DNA of 64,000 nt from Microcebus murinus (lineage: Eukaryota; Chordata; Mammalia; Primates; Cheirogaleidae), in assembly GCF_040939455.1 (NCBI RefSeq), contig NC_134108.1, forward strand, positions 20,737,501-20,801,500. Reading direction: 5' to 3'. The notes under the pieces are model-generated. The model did not search any database. It was not told the DNA's origin and saw only the letters and a program-made list of their open reading frames with translations. Position 1 is the first letter of the stretch. Each line of letters starts with the position of its first letter. Below are positions 63,721 through 64,000 of this stretch, piece after piece. A program made the position numbers and the translations under genes.

Positions 63721-64000
63721 AAATATTTGTTGTATGAATAAATGATTTGTCTCTCTTGTGTATCTGGGATTGTGTGTAATCCTAAGCTTATTTTAAATAA
63801 CATTCTTAGTGTGATGATTGCCATAACTGCACTGGTACTTAGCATCTCCCTGTCAGTCCTTCTTCTGGCTTTTTTCTCTATAGTAGTAGCCTCTGGTGCA
63901 TTCGTATGTATGCACCAAACCTCAAAACTCTTCAGGCTTTTGAACTTTGCATAAACTAGACGTGCTTTAACCACTGTCACCGAACTGGAACACAACCTGC

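Overview
The window is mammalian nuclear DNA from a strepsirrhine primate, most likely a lemur. Genes are split into short exons with GT-AG junctions, and about half of the sequence is recognisable interspersed repeat. Several Alu elements (44348-44683, 47722-48080, 50279-50623) carry a central linker with the phrase TTGGCCAATTAATTTC and the phrase GGCGTCAGCCTAGCTCAC, which I associate with lemuriform Alus rather than human ones. Short L1 3' ends (19675-19766, 31480-31640, 60331-60650) also look lineage specific. The species cannot be named from the sequence alone.

Three conserved protein genes are present, in the arrangement I recall from human 6q24.2 but flipped: FUCA2 (+) > < PEX3 (-) | ADAT2 (+). 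FUCA2 (secreted alpha-L-fucosidase 2) enters from the left edge with exons 2-7 (367-12925); its first exon, with the signal peptide, lies outside. PEX3 (peroxisome biogenesis factor 3) is complete on the minus strand in twelve coding exons (56651 down to 19433); the joined exons are 1122 nt and encode 373 residues, the human length. ADAT2 (catalytic subunit of the tRNA A34-to-I deaminase) starts at 57035 on the plus strand, and only exon 1 is visible. PEX3 and ADAT2 are head to head, with start codons 383 bp apart inside a CpG-rich, TATA-less bidirectional promoter. FUCA2 and PEX3 are tail to tail, about 6.5 kb apart. The three products act in separate pathways (glycan turnover, peroxisome membrane assembly, tRNA editing), so the neighbourhood reflects conserved synteny and a shared promoter, not a functional cluster.

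Layout: 1-12925 FUCA2 exons with a repeat-rich 6.4 kb intron 5; 12926-19432 intergenic and UTR sequence with nested transposons; 19433-56651 PEX3, whose introns hold old L1, L2, MIR, LTR, Tigger/hAT and Alu copies; 56652-57034 the promoter; 57035-64000 ADAT2 exon 1 and part of intron 1. I saw no tRNA, rRNA, snRNA, CRISPR or bacterial-type feature and no new coding system. The most notable structures are a 939-bp composite Alu retroposon with a perfect 14-bp target duplication in FUCA2 intron 5, a diverged direct duplication bracketing PEX3 exon 11, an inverted Alu pair bracketing PEX3 exon 2, a DNA transposon nested in an LTR just after FUCA2, and an out-of-frame upstream ATG overlapping the ADAT2 start.

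Repeat family names were assigned by eye from remembered consensus sequences. Class is usually reliable, subfamily is not, and boundaries are approximate to about 10-30 bp unless a target duplication is stated.
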